NCBI GenBank assembly: GCA_018266435.1
Contig: JAFEAL010000004.1
Location: 239,717-303,716 of the forward strand
DNA length: 64,000 bases
Direction: 5' to 3'
Source of the DNA: Bacteroidota bacterium
GTDB lineage: Bacteria; Bacteroidota; Bacteroidia; Cytophagales; Cyclobacteriaceae
The position numbers and the translations under genes are program-made. Each line of letters opens with the position of its first letter. Position 1 is the first letter of the stretch. This document shows, one piece after another, positions 54,000 to 63,559 of the stretch. The notes below the pieces were generated by a model, which was not told where the DNA came from, searched no databases, and worked only from the letters and a program-made list of their open reading frames with translations.

Positions 54000-55581
54000 A
54001 TGGATATTATTTCTTTTTCCTTTATCGTTGAGTGCTCAACCCAACCGATATTTTGTTTCATTCAAGGATAAAGCAAACTCATCGTACTCAGCCGGCAGCC
54101 CGCTTCAATTTCTTTCACAAAAAAGTGTGGATCGAAGGGCGAGGGAAAATTTTGCAGTAACTTCCGAAGATTTTCCAGTCAATGCAGAGTATGTCAGCCA
54201 GGTGAAAGCAACAGGAGCGAAGACGTTTTATTCTTCGCGTTGGCTCAATGGCGTGTTGATTCAAACTGACCCGGCCACCGCATCTGCGGTAGGTAATCTT
54301 TCTTTTGTTTCTTCGGTTGAACTGGTGGCACCGGGTGCTAAGCTGCAGGGGGCAAGAATATCTATTAAAAAAAAAACTGAACAATCGGCAAGAACTGCTT
54401 CCAATCAAAACCTTCAGCAACTGCAAATGATTGGTCTGGATAAAATGCAGGCGCTTGGATACCATGGTGAAGGTATTGATGTAGCTGTTTTTGATGGCGG
54501 ATTTGTGGGGGTCAATAGCCTGGCTGCCTTTCAAACTATCTTTACTGATGGACGGTTGAAAGAGACCTTCAACTTTGTGAAAAATATTCCCAATGTGTAT
54601 TCGGATGATGATCATGGCGAAGAAGTGCTATCAGTGTTGGGGGGAAACAGTTTGGGGAATTATTTAGGCGGAGCCTACCTGGCTAATTTTTATCTCTATG
54701 AAACAGAAGATGTAACGAGCGAGTACCGTGTAGAAGAATACAACTGGCTTTTTGCGGCTGAGCGGGCCGACAGCATTGGCATGGATGTAATCAGTTCATC
54801 ATTAGGTTATAGCACGTTTGATGACCCCTCGATGAATTACACCATGCAAGACCTGGACGGCAAGACAGCTGTGATTACCCGTGCAGCACGAGCAGCGGCT
54901 TTGCGCGGTATCATAGTGGTGAATGCAGCCGGCAATGTGTACGATAATGTATGGACAAAAATTCTTTTCCCTGCCGATGCACAAGGAATACTTTCCTGTG
55001 CCTCTGTTGATAGCAACGGGCTGTGGAGCAATTTCAGTTTGATAGGCCCAACAGCCGATGGAAGAATAAAGCCTGATGTGGCAGCTTTGGGCAGTGGTAC
55101 CGCGGTGGTAAGTTCTTCGGGGTCAATTGTGGGACAGTTTGGTACCTCTTTTTCGACACCACTCATTGCCTCGTTGGCTATCGGTTTGCGTCAATCGTTG
55201 CCTCAGGCTTCGGCAGCCGAAATTTATTCGCGGGTGATTAACTCCTGCTCGCTGGCAACTCACCCCAACAATCAACTGGGATATGGTATTCCTAATTTCA
55301 CCGTAGCCCATGACCTTACTTCTTTTGCCGACTATTTTGTAACCTACCCTAACCCGGTAACATTTGAGCAATTCAAGATTTTATTTAAAAATCCATCGGG
55401 GGCATTTAGTTTTACGTTATTCAATTCATCAGGGCAACTGGTGATGAGGGTAGATGATACGATGTCATGGCAAAACAACCCGTACGCAATTGATTTTTCG
55501 GCACTTTCGTCCGGAGTGTATTATGCCCGGATTGAAACGTCAGGTTTTTCCAATACGGTGCGCGTAGTCAGGATAAATTAA
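53986..55581 (+). CDS. Secreted subtilisin-like serine protease (S8) with type IX secretion C-terminal domain
   Basis: A 531-residue protein: signal peptide (about 1-17, cleavage near LSA-Q), a propeptide-like region to about 145, an S8 domain and a C-terminal sorting domain. The catalytic triad is complete: Asp170 (VAVFDGG), His210 (DDDHGEE) and Ser388 (GTSFSTP), with oxyanion Asn317 (NAAGNVYD). The last about 85 residues, with YPNPV near 454-458 and SGVYYARIETSGFSNTVRVV at the end, are a type A T9SS domain, which takes the protein across the outer membrane and lets it be anchored or released. This is a strong marker of Bacteroidota. The start overlaps the preceding lipoprotein gene by 14 bases. 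Confidence 0.92.
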   Translation: MGISKWILFLFPLSLSAQPNRYFVSFKDKANSSYSAGSPLQFLSQKSVDRRARENFAVTSEDFPVNAEYVSQVKATGAKTFYSSRWLNGVLIQTDPATASAVGNLSFVSSVELVAPGAKLQGARISIKKKTEQSARTASNQNLQQLQMIGLDKMQALGYHGEGIDVAVFDGGFVGVNSLAAFQTIFTDGRLKETFNFVKNIPNVYSDDDHGEEVLSVLGGNSLGNYLGGAYLANFYLYETEDVTSEYRVEEYNWLFAAERADSIGMDVISSSLGYSTFDDPSMNYTMQDLDGKTAVITRAARAAALRGIIVVNAAGNVYDNVWTKILFPADAQGILSCASVDSNGLWSNFSLIGPTADGRIKPDVAALGSGTAVVSSSGSIVGQFGTSFSTPLIASLAIGLRQSLPQASAAEIYSRVINSCSLATHPNNQLGYGIPNFTVAHDLTSFADYFVTYPNPVTFEQFKILFKNPSGAFSFTLFNSSGQLVMRVDDTMSWQNNPYAIDFSALSSGVYYARIETSGFSNTVRVVRIN

Positions 55582-55669
55582 TGTTTTGGCCGATTATTTT
55601 TTTGTTTGTTCTATGAATTATAACTTGAGTATATCTCACTCTTAATTTTATTGGTCGGAGGATTATTCC

Positions 55670-55677
55670 TAATTTTC
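55670..55677 (+). promoter_or_regulatory. Candidate -7 box of the polysaccharide cluster
   Basis: TAATTTTC has one mismatch to TAnnTTTG, lies 29 bases before the ATG of wza, and has TTGG at 55651 some 15 bases upstream. Weak, but it is the only candidate in the 125-base gap before a long operon. Confidence 0.28.
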
Positions 55678-55706
55678 GGGCTATTTTTATACCAGTAGGT
55701 CTTGCC

Positions 55707-56498
55707 ATGCGAAAAACCCATGTATTTTTTTTGTTGGTTATCATCCTGACGTCCGCCTGCGTTACCAACCGGAAACACCTGTATTTTCAAAAAGATGACT
55801 TAAAAAAAAAGTACCCGATAGACACGACTAACCGGTCTTACCACCTGCATGATTTTGATTACCGGATTCAAACCAATGATATTTTATCGGTGCGTTACCA
55901 AAGTCTTACCCAAAAAGAATTTGATTTTTTAGGTCAGCAGAACCAACAATCAAGCTATATGGGGAACGTATATATTGGTGGAGCTCTGCTGATGGGAGAA
56001 TTGGTAGATGAGCGGGGCGAAATACCCATGCCGGTAGTAGGAAAGGTGAAGGTGGCTGGATTGTCTGTTTTTCAGGTTCAGGATACTCTTCAAAAAATTG
56101 CTGACCGGTACCTGGATGCGCCCATTGTTAAAGTCAGGCTATTAAACTACCGGGTTACGGTGCTGGGTGAAGTTCTCAAAGAAGGATCCATTATGCTCAA
56201 TAATAACCGGGTGAGTTTGCCTGAGGCGATCGGCCTTTCTGGAGGCTTAAATGATTTTGCTGACCGCTCAAATGTAAAAATTTTGCGACAGGTCAATTCA
56301 AAAGTTGAAGTGCATTATGTGAATCTATTGAGTGAAGATTTTCTCAACTCACCTTATTATTATGTTCATCAAAATGATGTGATTATTGTACCTCCCTTGC
56401 GGCAACGCCCGTATCGTTTGTACTTCGGTCAAAACCTGGCACTGGTGCTTTCGGCTGTTTCAATTTTGTTGTTGGTCATAACATTAAACAGAAAATAA
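55707..56498 (+). CDS. Wza-type polysaccharide export lipoprotein
   Basis: A 263-residue protein with a lipoprotein signal (hydrophobic 6-16, lipobox LTSAC with Cys18). The polysaccharide export domain follows: YRIQTNDILSVRY near 51-63, EIPMPVVGKVKVAGLSVFQVQDTL near 110-133 (in part), then an SLBB-like region with VTVLGEVLKEGSI near 150-162. A C-terminal hydrophobic helix at about 242-259 is usual for the Bacteroidota versions. It forms the outer-membrane exit for extracellular polysaccharide. First gene of a long plus-strand operon, two bases before the Wzc gene. Confidence 0.9.
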   Translation: MRKTHVFFLLVIILTSACVTNRKHLYFQKDDLKKKYPIDTTNRSYHLHDFDYRIQTNDILSVRYQSLTQKEFDFLGQQNQQSSYMGNVYIGGALLMGELVDERGEIPMPVVGKVKVAGLSVFQVQDTLQKIADRYLDAPIVKVRLLNYRVTVLGEVLKEGSIMLNNNRVSLPEAIGLSGGLNDFADRSNVKILRQVNSKVEVHYVNLLSEDFLNSPYYYVHQNDVIIVPPLRQRPYRLYFGQNLALVLSAVSILLLVITLNRK

Positions 56499-56500
56499 GC

Positions 56501-58849
56501 ATGCAACAGCCCGGAGAAGCAGCAAGCACTAACCCACTGGAAGGATCAAAGATTGATTACAAGCGCATCATTTCACGAGCGTTTCGTTACTGGTATTTAG
56601 TAGTCTTGTCGTTGCTTATTTCTCTTTCGTATGCTTTTTTTAAAAACCGGTATGCCGAGCGTATTTATCCGATAACGGCTTCTGTTATTATCGGTGAAAA
56701 AGAGGATGACAGTGGGGCTGCGCTTCTATACAAAAACTCGCTTATTGATCCTTATCGAAACTACCTGAACGAACCCTACATTCTTCGTTCGTACCCGTTA
56801 ATTCAGGAAGTGGTTGAAGAGTTGAACTTTGAAGTGGCTTTTTTTAACGAAGGGAACATTAAAACTACCGAGACTTACCCGATGCCCATCAAAGTTAAAC
56901 TGTTGGTGAAGAACGGTTCGTATGGAGTTTCGTTATTGTTTAAAGCGGTCGATGAAAATACCTATTCTATCAGTAAAAGAGAAGAGCCGATGGTTGAGAA
57001 AAAATTTTCGTTTAATGACAGTGTGGAGTTTCAGGGGCATCACTTCATCATATCCAAAACCGGGCAGTCTATTGGTGGTTTAAAAAACATGCCACTTATT
57101 TTAACCTTTCTTGATCCGCTAGAAGTTACCAGCTCTTACGTAAGCAGAGTAAATGCTGAGTGGGCTGAAGAGGGTGCAGGGGTATTGAATTTGTCCGTCA
57201 ATGGCTCAAATCCAGAAAAAGAAATTGATTTTATGAACGGCCTGATTACCCGTTACCAGCGCTATGACCTGGATAAAAAGAATCAGGCAGCTGAGCGCAC
57301 CATTCAATTTATAAAAAAACAATTGGCTGACATTTCTGACTCACTCAAAATTTTTGAAAATAAGCTCCAGCAGTTCAAGATCAACAACAGCGTGGACAAA
57401 CTTGATGAAGAGTCAAAACGATTATTCGAAAAACTTGATAAACTGGATGAACAAAAAACAGAGCTGATCATCCGTTCAAATTATTTTGACTACCTCGAAA
57501 AATACATCAGCCATGGCAAAAATCTTGACTTGATTATTTTACCGGCATCGGTTGGGGTCGGAGATGCTGTGCTTTCGGGCATGATCTCTAAAATGATTGA
57601 TCTTCAACTGGAGCTAAAGATGTATTTAGACAAAGGATTGATTGAAAACCCGCTGGTGAAGGGAGGTCTGAGCCGGTTAGATAAAATCAAAGCCAGTTTG
57701 CTGGAATCCGTAAGGTCGTTGCGGGTAACCGATAAATTTAAAAGAGATTTGCTGGCCAAACAGATCAGTGAACTGGAAAAAGAAGTTAATCAATTGCCCA
57801 TTACTCAGCGGCAGTTTGTATCCATTCAGCGAAACTACTCTTTGTTGGAAGGACTCTATGTTTTTCTGATGCAAAAAATGTCAGAGGCGGGCATATCTAA
57901 AGCCTCCACTACTTCAAGCATTATCCGGGTGAATCCCCCGATGCAGGGAAGTGCCATTTCTCCAAACACAAGTCGTAATTATATGTTTGCCTGGCTGATC
58001 GGTCTGCTTATTCCGGTAGCAGGCTTTGTGATAGTCGAATTGCTCAATCAAAAAGTACAATCAAAAGAAGATGTTGAAAAACTGACATCCATTCCGTTCA
58101 TTGGCGGGATTGGTCATCATGACACCAAAGATAATTTAGCAGTAGTACTTCACCCCAAGTCATCTATAGCCGAATCGTTCCGCGCTATCCGGTCAAATCT
58201 TAATTTCTTCACAAAGAATCAAAATAAAAAAATCTTTGCCGTGAGCAGTTCCATCAGTGGCGAAGGCAAAACGTTTTCTTCTATTAACCTGGCTTCGGCT
58301 TTTGCCATATCAGGCAGAAAGACGCTGATCATCGGTGCCGACATGCGCAAGCCTAAAATCTTTACCGACTTTAACCTGCACAACAGCAAGGGCCTGAGCG
58401 GCTACCTCAGCCAACTCGACTCATTTCAAGAGGTTATCCAGCATACCTCCATTGATAACCTGGATTTGATCAGCAGCGGCCCGGTGCCTCCTAATCCTTA
58501 CGAGCTACTATTGACCAACCGACTAGAAATATTGCTGAAAGAAGCGTTGGAAATCTACGACTTCATCATCATTGACACACCTCCGTTAGCCATTGTTACC
58601 GATGCCTTTGAGTTGGCAAAGTATGCCGACCACACCGTTTTCGTTGTACGCCAAAACTATACCCCCAAAGCACTACTCAAAAATATTGATGATTATTATC
58701 GCTCAGGTAAATTGAAAAGCCTGAGCATTGTTCTAAACGATATTTATAAATCAGGTTATGGTTATGGTTACGGTTATGGTTATGGCTACGGCTATGGCTA
58801 CGGTTATGGGGCATCCAAAGGGAAAAACGGGTACGGGTATTATTCATAA
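56501..58849 (+). CDS. Wzc-type polysaccharide co-polymerase with tyrosine autokinase domain
   Basis: A 782-residue inner-membrane protein. Wzz domain with helices at about 31-49 and 490-510, a long periplasmic coiled-coil part (about 260-330, 400-450), then a cytoplasmic BY-kinase: Walker A ISGEGKT at 585-591, Walker A' GADMRKP at 612-618, Walker B FIIIDTPP at 688-695. The C-terminal tail carries nine consecutive Gly-Tyr pairs (752-769), then a GYGYYS end, a dense cluster of tyrosines for autophosphorylation. BY-kinases control polymer length and export by cycling phosphorylation. The gene order Wza-Wzc is typical. A Wzb-type phosphatase is not in the window. Confidence 0.93.
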   Translation: MQQPGEAASTNPLEGSKIDYKRIISRAFRYWYLVVLSLLISLSYAFFKNRYAERIYPITASVIIGEKEDDSGAALLYKNSLIDPYRNYLNEPYILRSYPLIQEVVEELNFEVAFFNEGNIKTTETYPMPIKVKLLVKNGSYGVSLLFKAVDENTYSISKREEPMVEKKFSFNDSVEFQGHHFIISKTGQSIGGLKNMPLILTFLDPLEVTSSYVSRVNAEWAEEGAGVLNLSVNGSNPEKEIDFMNGLITRYQRYDLDKKNQAAERTIQFIKKQLADISDSLKIFENKLQQFKINNSVDKLDEESKRLFEKLDKLDEQKTELIIRSNYFDYLEKYISHGKNLDLIILPASVGVGDAVLSGMISKMIDLQLELKMYLDKGLIENPLVKGGLSRLDKIKASLLESVRSLRVTDKFKRDLLAKQISELEKEVNQLPITQRQFVSIQRNYSLLEGLYVFLMQKMSEAGISKASTTSSIIRVNPPMQGSAISPNTSRNYMFAWLIGLLIPVAGFVIVELLNQKVQSKEDVEKLTSIPFIGGIGHHDTKDNLAVVLHPKSSIAESFRAIRSNLNFFTKNQNKKIFAVSSSISGEGKTFSSINLASAFAISGRKTLIIGADMRKPKIFTDFNLHNSKGLSGYLSQLDSFQEVIQHTSIDNLDLISSGPVPPNPYELLLTNRLEILLKEALEIYDFIIIDTPPLAIVTDAFELAKYADHTVFVVRQNYTPKALLKNIDDYYRSGKLKSLSIVLNDIYKSGYGYGYGYGYGYGYGYGYGASKGKNGYGYYS
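58754..58807 (+). repeat. Nine tandem GlyTyr codon pairs (6-bp units)
   Basis: Nine copies of a 6-base unit GG(T/C)TA(T/C) encode nine Gly-Tyr dipeptides in the tail of the Wzc-type kinase. Synonymous changes between units show the repeat is not brand new, but it could still vary in copy number. Confidence 0.9.
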
Positions 58850-58852
58850 GAG

Positions 58853-59797
58853 ATGATGCAGAAGATTTCTAAAATATATGTAGCAGGCCACCGGGGCATG
58901 GTAGGTTCGGCTATTCATCGGGCTCTGACTCAAGCCGGTTACGGCAATATGATTACCCGCCCTTCAGCAGAACTTGATCTCAGAAACCAGCAAGATGTTT
59001 TTTCATTTTTTGAAAAAGAAAAACCGGAATACGTTTTTCTGGCAGCTGCTAAAGTAGGAGGCATCCTGGCTAACAGTCAGTACAAAGCTGATTTCATTTA
59101 TGATAACCTGATGATTGAAGCCAACGTGATCAAAGCCGCTCACGATTTTAAAGTAAAAAAACTAATGCTCCTGGGCTCATCGTGCATATACCCCAAGTTT
59201 GCCACGCAGCCCATCCAAGAAGAATCTCTTTTGACCGGTGCGCTGGAACCCACCAACGATGCGTATGCCGTAGCCAAAATTGCCGGAATAAAACTTTGCC
59301 AGTCTTTTCATCAGCAATACGGAGATAATTTTATCAGTGTGATGCCCTCCAATTTATACGGGTATGGTGATAATTACCACCCGGTAAACTCGCACGTAAT
59401 GCCCGCGCTGATTCGCAGATTTCATGAAGCAAAAATTAAGGAATCCCCTGAGGTGATCATCTGGGGCAGCGGCAAACCGCTCAGAGAATTTTTATTTGCC
59501 GATGATCTGGCCGATGCCTGTTTGTTTTTGATGAACCAATATAATTCTCCTGAGATTATAAACATTGGCAGCGGCAGTGATGTTTCCATTCAAGAGTTGG
59601 CCATCCTTGTGGCCGATGTGGTGGGTTATACTGGCAAAATAAAAAATGATTTATCTAAACCCGATGGCACACCCCGCAAACTGATGGATGTTTCTAAACT
59701 GCATGCGCTGGGGTGGAAACATAAAGTTGAACTGAGAGAAGGAATTACCTTTAGCTACCGCGATTTTTTAACCCGATACGAAACAATTTCAAAATGA
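58853..59797 (+). CDS. fcl: GDP-L-fucose synthase
   Basis: Epimerises and reduces GDP-4-keto-6-deoxy-mannose to GDP-L-fucose with NADPH; cytosolic short-chain dehydrogenase. The 314 residues match. NADP loop [10 protein letters not shown] at 11-20; catalytic Ser109 (with Cys111 in GSSCIYP) and the Tyr138-x3-Lys142 pair (YAVAK), as in E. coli WcaG. It starts three bases after the Wzc gene, and its stop overlaps the gmd start by four bases. Together with gmd it makes GDP-L-fucose from GDP-mannose. Confidence 0.95.
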   Translation: MMQKISKIYVAGHRGMVGSAIHRALTQAGYGNMITRPSAELDLRNQQDVFSFFEKEKPEYVFLAAAKVGGILANSQYKADFIYDNLMIEANVIKAAHDFKVKKLMLLGSSCIYPKFATQPIQEESLLTGALEPTNDAYAVAKIAGIKLCQSFHQQYGDNFISVMPSNLYGYGDNYHPVNSHVMPALIRRFHEAKIKESPEVIIWGSGKPLREFLFADDLADACLFLMNQYNSPEIINIGSGSDVSIQELAILVADVVGYTGKIKNDLSKPDGTPRKLMDVSKLHALGWKHKVELREGITFSYRDFLTRYETISK

Positions 59798-60921
59798 AAA
59801 CAGCCTTAATTACAGGTATTACCGGACAAGACGGTGCATACTTAACCGAGTTTCTGCTTAGTAAAGGATATTTTGTGCATGGCATCAAACGCAGATCATC
59901 GTTGTTCAATACCGATCGCATTGATCACCTCTATCAAGATCCGCACGAAAAAAATTTAAAACTGAAACTGCATTATGGCGACTTGACGGATTCAACCAAT
60001 TTGATCCGTATCATTCAAGAGACTCAACCCGATGAGATCTACAACTTAGCTGCTATGAGTCATGTGAAAGTAAGCTTTGATACACCCGAATATACCGCCA
60101 ATGCCGATGGTATCGGAACCTTGCGCATACTGGAGGCCGTAAAAATGCTCGGCTTGGGCAAGAAGACAAAAATCTATCAGGCCTCTACTTCTGAATTGTA
60201 TGGATTGGTGCAGGCGGTTCCGCAAAATGAAAAAACTCCTTTCTATCCACGTTCTCCTTATGCCGTGGCCAAGCTATACGCTTACTGGATCACTGTGAAC
60301 TACCGCGAGGCTTACGGACTTTTTGCTTCCAATGGAATTTTATTCAACCACGAATCACCCCTGCGAGGCGAAACCTTTGTTACGCGCAAGATCACCCGCG
60401 CAGTGGCCAAGATCGCCTTGGGTCTGGATAAAAAATTATTTATAGGCAACCTCGATGCCCGCAGAGACTGGGGGCATGCCAAAGATTTTGTGGAAGCCAT
60501 GTGGCTGATTCTTCAGCAGCCTGAACCCGATGATTTTGTCATTGCCACAGGCAAAACAACGTATGTGCGCGATTTTATTAGACTTGCGTTTGCCGAAGTG
60601 GGGTTCACCCTCCGATTTGAAGGAAAAGGTAGCGATGAAGTAGGAATTCTTGAGTCGGTAGATCAGGATACGTATCCTCACGTAAACCCCACAGTAAAAC
60701 CGGGCGACACACTGGTGGCTATCGACAAATCCTATTTCCGGCCAACCGAAGTTGATTTGCTCATTGGTGATGCTACCAAGGCCAGAACGAAATTAAACTG
60801 GCAGCCCAAGTATGACCTCAATAAGCTGGTGCACGAAATGGTGCAGTCCGATGTAAAACTTTTTCAGCGTGACATTGACTTGTTGAATAAAGGACACAAA
60901 ATCGTCAGAGCAGCCGAATAA
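59794..60921 (+). CDS. gmd: GDP-mannose 4,6-dehydratase
   Basis: Converts GDP-D-mannose to GDP-4-keto-6-deoxy-D-mannose, the precursor of GDP-L-fucose and GDP-rhamnose. The 375-residue SDR protein has the NADP loop GITGQDG at 8-14, the STSELYG motif at 131-137 and the catalytic Tyr156-x3-Lys160 pair (YAVAK). [15 protein letters not shown] near 187-201 is typical of Gmd. Translation is coupled to fcl through an ATGA overlap. The polymer exported here therefore probably contains L-fucose (inference). Confidence 0.96.
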   Translation: MKTALITGITGQDGAYLTEFLLSKGYFVHGIKRRSSLFNTDRIDHLYQDPHEKNLKLKLHYGDLTDSTNLIRIIQETQPDEIYNLAAMSHVKVSFDTPEYTANADGIGTLRILEAVKMLGLGKKTKIYQASTSELYGLVQAVPQNEKTPFYPRSPYAVAKLYAYWITVNYREAYGLFASNGILFNHESPLRGETFVTRKITRAVAKIALGLDKKLFIGNLDARRDWGHAKDFVEAMWLILQQPEPDDFVIATGKTTYVRDFIRLAFAEVGFTLRFEGKGSDEVGILESVDQDTYPHVNPTVKPGDTLVAIDKSYFRPTEVDLLIGDATKARTKLNWQPKYDLNKLVHEMVQSDVKLFQRDIDLLNKGHKIVRAAE

Positions 60922-60931
60922 CTCCATTTTC

Positions 60932-62713
60932 ATGTGCAGACTTGCAGGAATTGCCGAACATCCTTCACCCATGAGGAAAGAAGCCATTCATGCTATGCTC
61001 ACGTTACTGGCCCATGGCGGCCCGGATGATGAAGGTGTTTTTGAAGACGACTGCATAGCGCTTGGTCACCGCAGGCTCTCCATCATCGATTTATCGCCAG
61101 CAGGCCATCAACCAATGGTTTCATCTGATGGAAACCTGGTTATCACCTTCAACGGTGAAATCTACAATTACCAAACCCTGCGAAAAGAACTTGAGTCATC
61201 CGGAAAAAAATTTATTTCCCAAACCGACACCGAAGTTATTCTGCAAGCGTATCTTGAGTGGGGCACCAGATGCTTCGACCGTTTCGAAGGAATTTTTGCG
61301 TTGGCCCTATACGACCGGAGGCAAGCTAAACTGCTTTTAGTGAGAGATCACGTGGGCGTAAAGCCATTGTATTATTCGTTGCGCAACAACCGACTTGTTT
61401 TTTCTTCCGAAGTGCGTGCCTTCAAGGCCGTTGATCACGCGTGGCCTGAAAACAAAAACTGGCGCGTACTCTTTCTCGCATTTGGATCACTGCCCCAACC
61501 GGCCACCACTTTGCAGGAAGTGTATGAGATGGAACCCGGCTCGTGGCTGGAAGTCAACCTCAAAAATCTTTCTGTGGTTCATCACCGCTATCACTCATTT
61601 GCCCAAAACAATTTCCCAACTGAAAAAGGAAGTGAACTGGAAATAATCAAAACAGGAGTGATCGAAGCAGTGAAAAAAAACTTGATTGCCGATGCGCCAC
61701 TGGGTGTTTTTTTGAGCGGTGGTATTGACTCCAGCCTGCTTACACTTTTGGCCGACCAGTTTAAGGATGAAGTAAAAAGTATTTCCATCAATTTTGATGA
61801 TGCTCAATACGATGAGCAACAGTATCAAAAAATGGTCTTGCAACGCACCAAAAATGTGAATCACTTGGCGCACCGGGTTACTTCGCACATGTTTTGGGAT
61901 TCGCTGCCCGACATCTGGCAGGCCATGGATCAGCCTTCGAACGATGGGGTAAACCTGTACTTCGTTTCGCAGTTGGCGCACCGTGATGGACTGAAGGCAG
62001 TATTATCGGGCCTGGGTGCTGATGAAGTTTTTGGTGGCTATGTTTCCTTTGAGCGGATTAAGGCAGTGAAATACCTGCGTTCTATTTTGCCTTTCAAAAA
62101 ATCAATGGCCAATGTACTCAGTTTGTACAACGAATCGTTCAAGCGGTTAGTCTTTTTGGATATTGAAGGGCCGATTGGCGACTATCTTTTTTTGCGAGGC
62201 ATCCACACACCCGATGTGATTGCCTCACTACTCGATGCTGAAGAAAAACAAGTGACGTCCATTTTACGCGAAGTACCTTTTGATAGTCCGGATAATATCA
62301 GTGACAAGGAATACGTTTCCATGCTGGAGTTAAAAATCTACATGACCAACCAGTTGCTGAAAGACACGGATGTAATGGGTATGTGGCACGGCCTGGAGGT
62401 GCGTGTACCATTTCTCGACATTGAACTGCTGCGTAAATTCTATTCCATTCCTGTTGAAAAAAGATACCCGCACCCCGGCACTAAACAATTGCTAACCAAT
62501 GCGCTGCCCGGCATCCTGCCCGATGAAATTGTTACCCGGCCTAAGAAGGGATTTACTTTTCCATTATCGGTCTGGATGAAAGAAGATATCGCGCGGCTGA
62601 AGAGCCAGGTCAGAATGAACAACCCGAGTCAAACCATACTGAATAATTTTATGCGGGGCAAAATCCATTGGAGCAAATGCTGGAGTTTAGCTGTGCTGAA
62701 CCAGTTTCGTTGA
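60932..62713 (+). CDS. asnB: Asparagine synthase-like glutamine amidotransferase
   Basis: A 593-residue two-domain protein. The class II glutaminase domain begins with Cys2 as nucleophile (MCRLAGIAEHPSP), with GHRRLSIIDLSP near 46-57 and FNGEIYN near 74-80. The ATP-pyrophosphatase synthase domain has the loop LSGGIDSS at 261-268. In general it makes asparagine from aspartate and glutamine, but AsnB-like enzymes in polysaccharide clusters can amidate sugar carboxyls. It starts ten bases after gmd in the same operon, so a role in the polymer is plausible. Gene symbol given by family only. Confidence 0.85.
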   Translation: MCRLAGIAEHPSPMRKEAIHAMLTLLAHGGPDDEGVFEDDCIALGHRRLSIIDLSPAGHQPMVSSDGNLVITFNGEIYNYQTLRKELESSGKKFISQTDTEVILQAYLEWGTRCFDRFEGIFALALYDRRQAKLLLVRDHVGVKPLYYSLRNNRLVFSSEVRAFKAVDHAWPENKNWRVLFLAFGSLPQPATTLQEVYEMEPGSWLEVNLKNLSVVHHRYHSFAQNNFPTEKGSELEIIKTGVIEAVKKNLIADAPLGVFLSGGIDSSLLTLLADQFKDEVKSISINFDDAQYDEQQYQKMVLQRTKNVNHLAHRVTSHMFWDSLPDIWQAMDQPSNDGVNLYFVSQLAHRDGLKAVLSGLGADEVFGGYVSFERIKAVKYLRSILPFKKSMANVLSLYNESFKRLVFLDIEGPIGDYLFLRGIHTPDVIASLLDAEEKQVTSILREVPFDSPDNISDKEYVSMLELKIYMTNQLLKDTDVMGMWHGLEVRVPFLDIELLRKFYSIPVEKRYPHPGTKQLLTNALPGILPDEIVTRPKKGFTFPLSVWMKEDIARLKSQVRMNNPSQTILNNFMRGKIHWSKCWSLAVLNQFR

Positions 62714-62714
62714 T

Positions 62715-62722
62715 TACCTTTG
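62715..62722 (+). promoter_or_regulatory. Perfect -7 box (TACCTTTG) before the ABC-2 exporter
   Basis: TACCTTTG starts just two bases after the asnB stop codon and ends 12 bases before ATG 62735. It may give the exporter an extra internal promoter. No TTTG at the usual -33 distance. Confidence 0.35.
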
Positions 62723-62734
62723 CCGCGATAAAAA

Positions 62735-63556
62735 ATGAAATCAGACAGAATTATTATTGAGGCCGGACGCACAGAAAAAAATTACTGGCGCGATCTTTGG
62801 CATTTTCGCGAACTATTTTACATCCTATCGTGGCGCGATATAAAAGTGCGCTACAAACAAACCGTGATTGGCGCTGCGTGGAGTATTGTAAGGCCATTGC
62901 TCACCACTATAATTTTTACCATTGTTTTTAGCAGAGTGGCTAAGTTGGGGTCCCCACCGGGTGTTCCGTATGCCATCATGGTTTTTTGTGGTATGTTGCC
63001 ATGGCAGTTTTTTGCTAATGCGATGTCAGAAGCAAGCAATAGTTTGATAGGAAATGCCAATTTAGTTTCAAAGGTTTATTTCCCACGGATGATTATTCCA
63101 GCAAGTTCTATCATCACAAGTTTGGTTGATTTTGGAATTTCGTTTTTACTTTTACTATGTATGATGGTGTTCTACCAATACGTACCTGATGTGAAAATTT
63201 TCCTTCTTCCACTTTTTGTAGTGATGGCATTTCTTGCCGCTTTTGGCGTGGGGGTGTACCTTACGGCATTGAATGTTAGGTATAGAGACTTTCGCTATAT
63301 CATTCCTTTCATTGTTCAGTTTGGAATGTATGTAACCCCAGTAGGTTTTAGTAGCGATGTAGTGCCCGCCAAGTGGCGATTGGTGTACTCGCTCAATCCA
63401 ATGGTGGGTGTGGTTGATGGCTTTCGTTGGTGTATCATTGGTCAGCCCATTTATATACCTGGATTTTTAATTTCTATAGCCGTTATAGTGGTATTTCTAT
63501 ACTTAGGGATAAGTTATTTTAGAAAGACAGAAAAAAGTTTTGCCGATAACATTTGA
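62735..63556 (+). CDS. ABC-2 type polysaccharide exporter, permease (Wzm-like)
   Basis: A 273-residue inner-membrane protein with about six hydrophobic segments, typical of the ABC-2 family that exports O-antigen, capsule or teichoic-acid polymers. The amphipathic N terminus WRDIKVRYKQTVIGAAWSIVRPLL (33-56, in part) and MYVTPVGFSSDVVPAKWRLVYSLNP near 209-233 (in part) are hallmarks of the O-antigen subgroup. The ATPase partner starts three bases downstream. With Wza/Wzc upstream in the same cluster this is a second export route type. Confidence 0.9.
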   Translation: MKSDRIIIEAGRTEKNYWRDLWHFRELFYILSWRDIKVRYKQTVIGAAWSIVRPLLTTIIFTIVFSRVAKLGSPPGVPYAIMVFCGMLPWQFFANAMSEASNSLIGNANLVSKVYFPRMIIPASSIITSLVDFGISFLLLLCMMVFYQYVPDVKIFLLPLFVVMAFLAAFGVGVYLTALNVRYRDFRYIIPFIVQFGMYVTPVGFSSDVVPAKWRLVYSLNPMVGVVDGFRWCIIGQPIYIPGFLISIAVIVVFLYLGISYFRKTEKSFADNI

Positions 63557-63559
63557 TTT

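Noticed and set aside
58754..58807. Short tandem repeat as a CRISPR-like array
   Set aside because: The units are contiguous 6-base codon pairs inside a reading frame without spacers.
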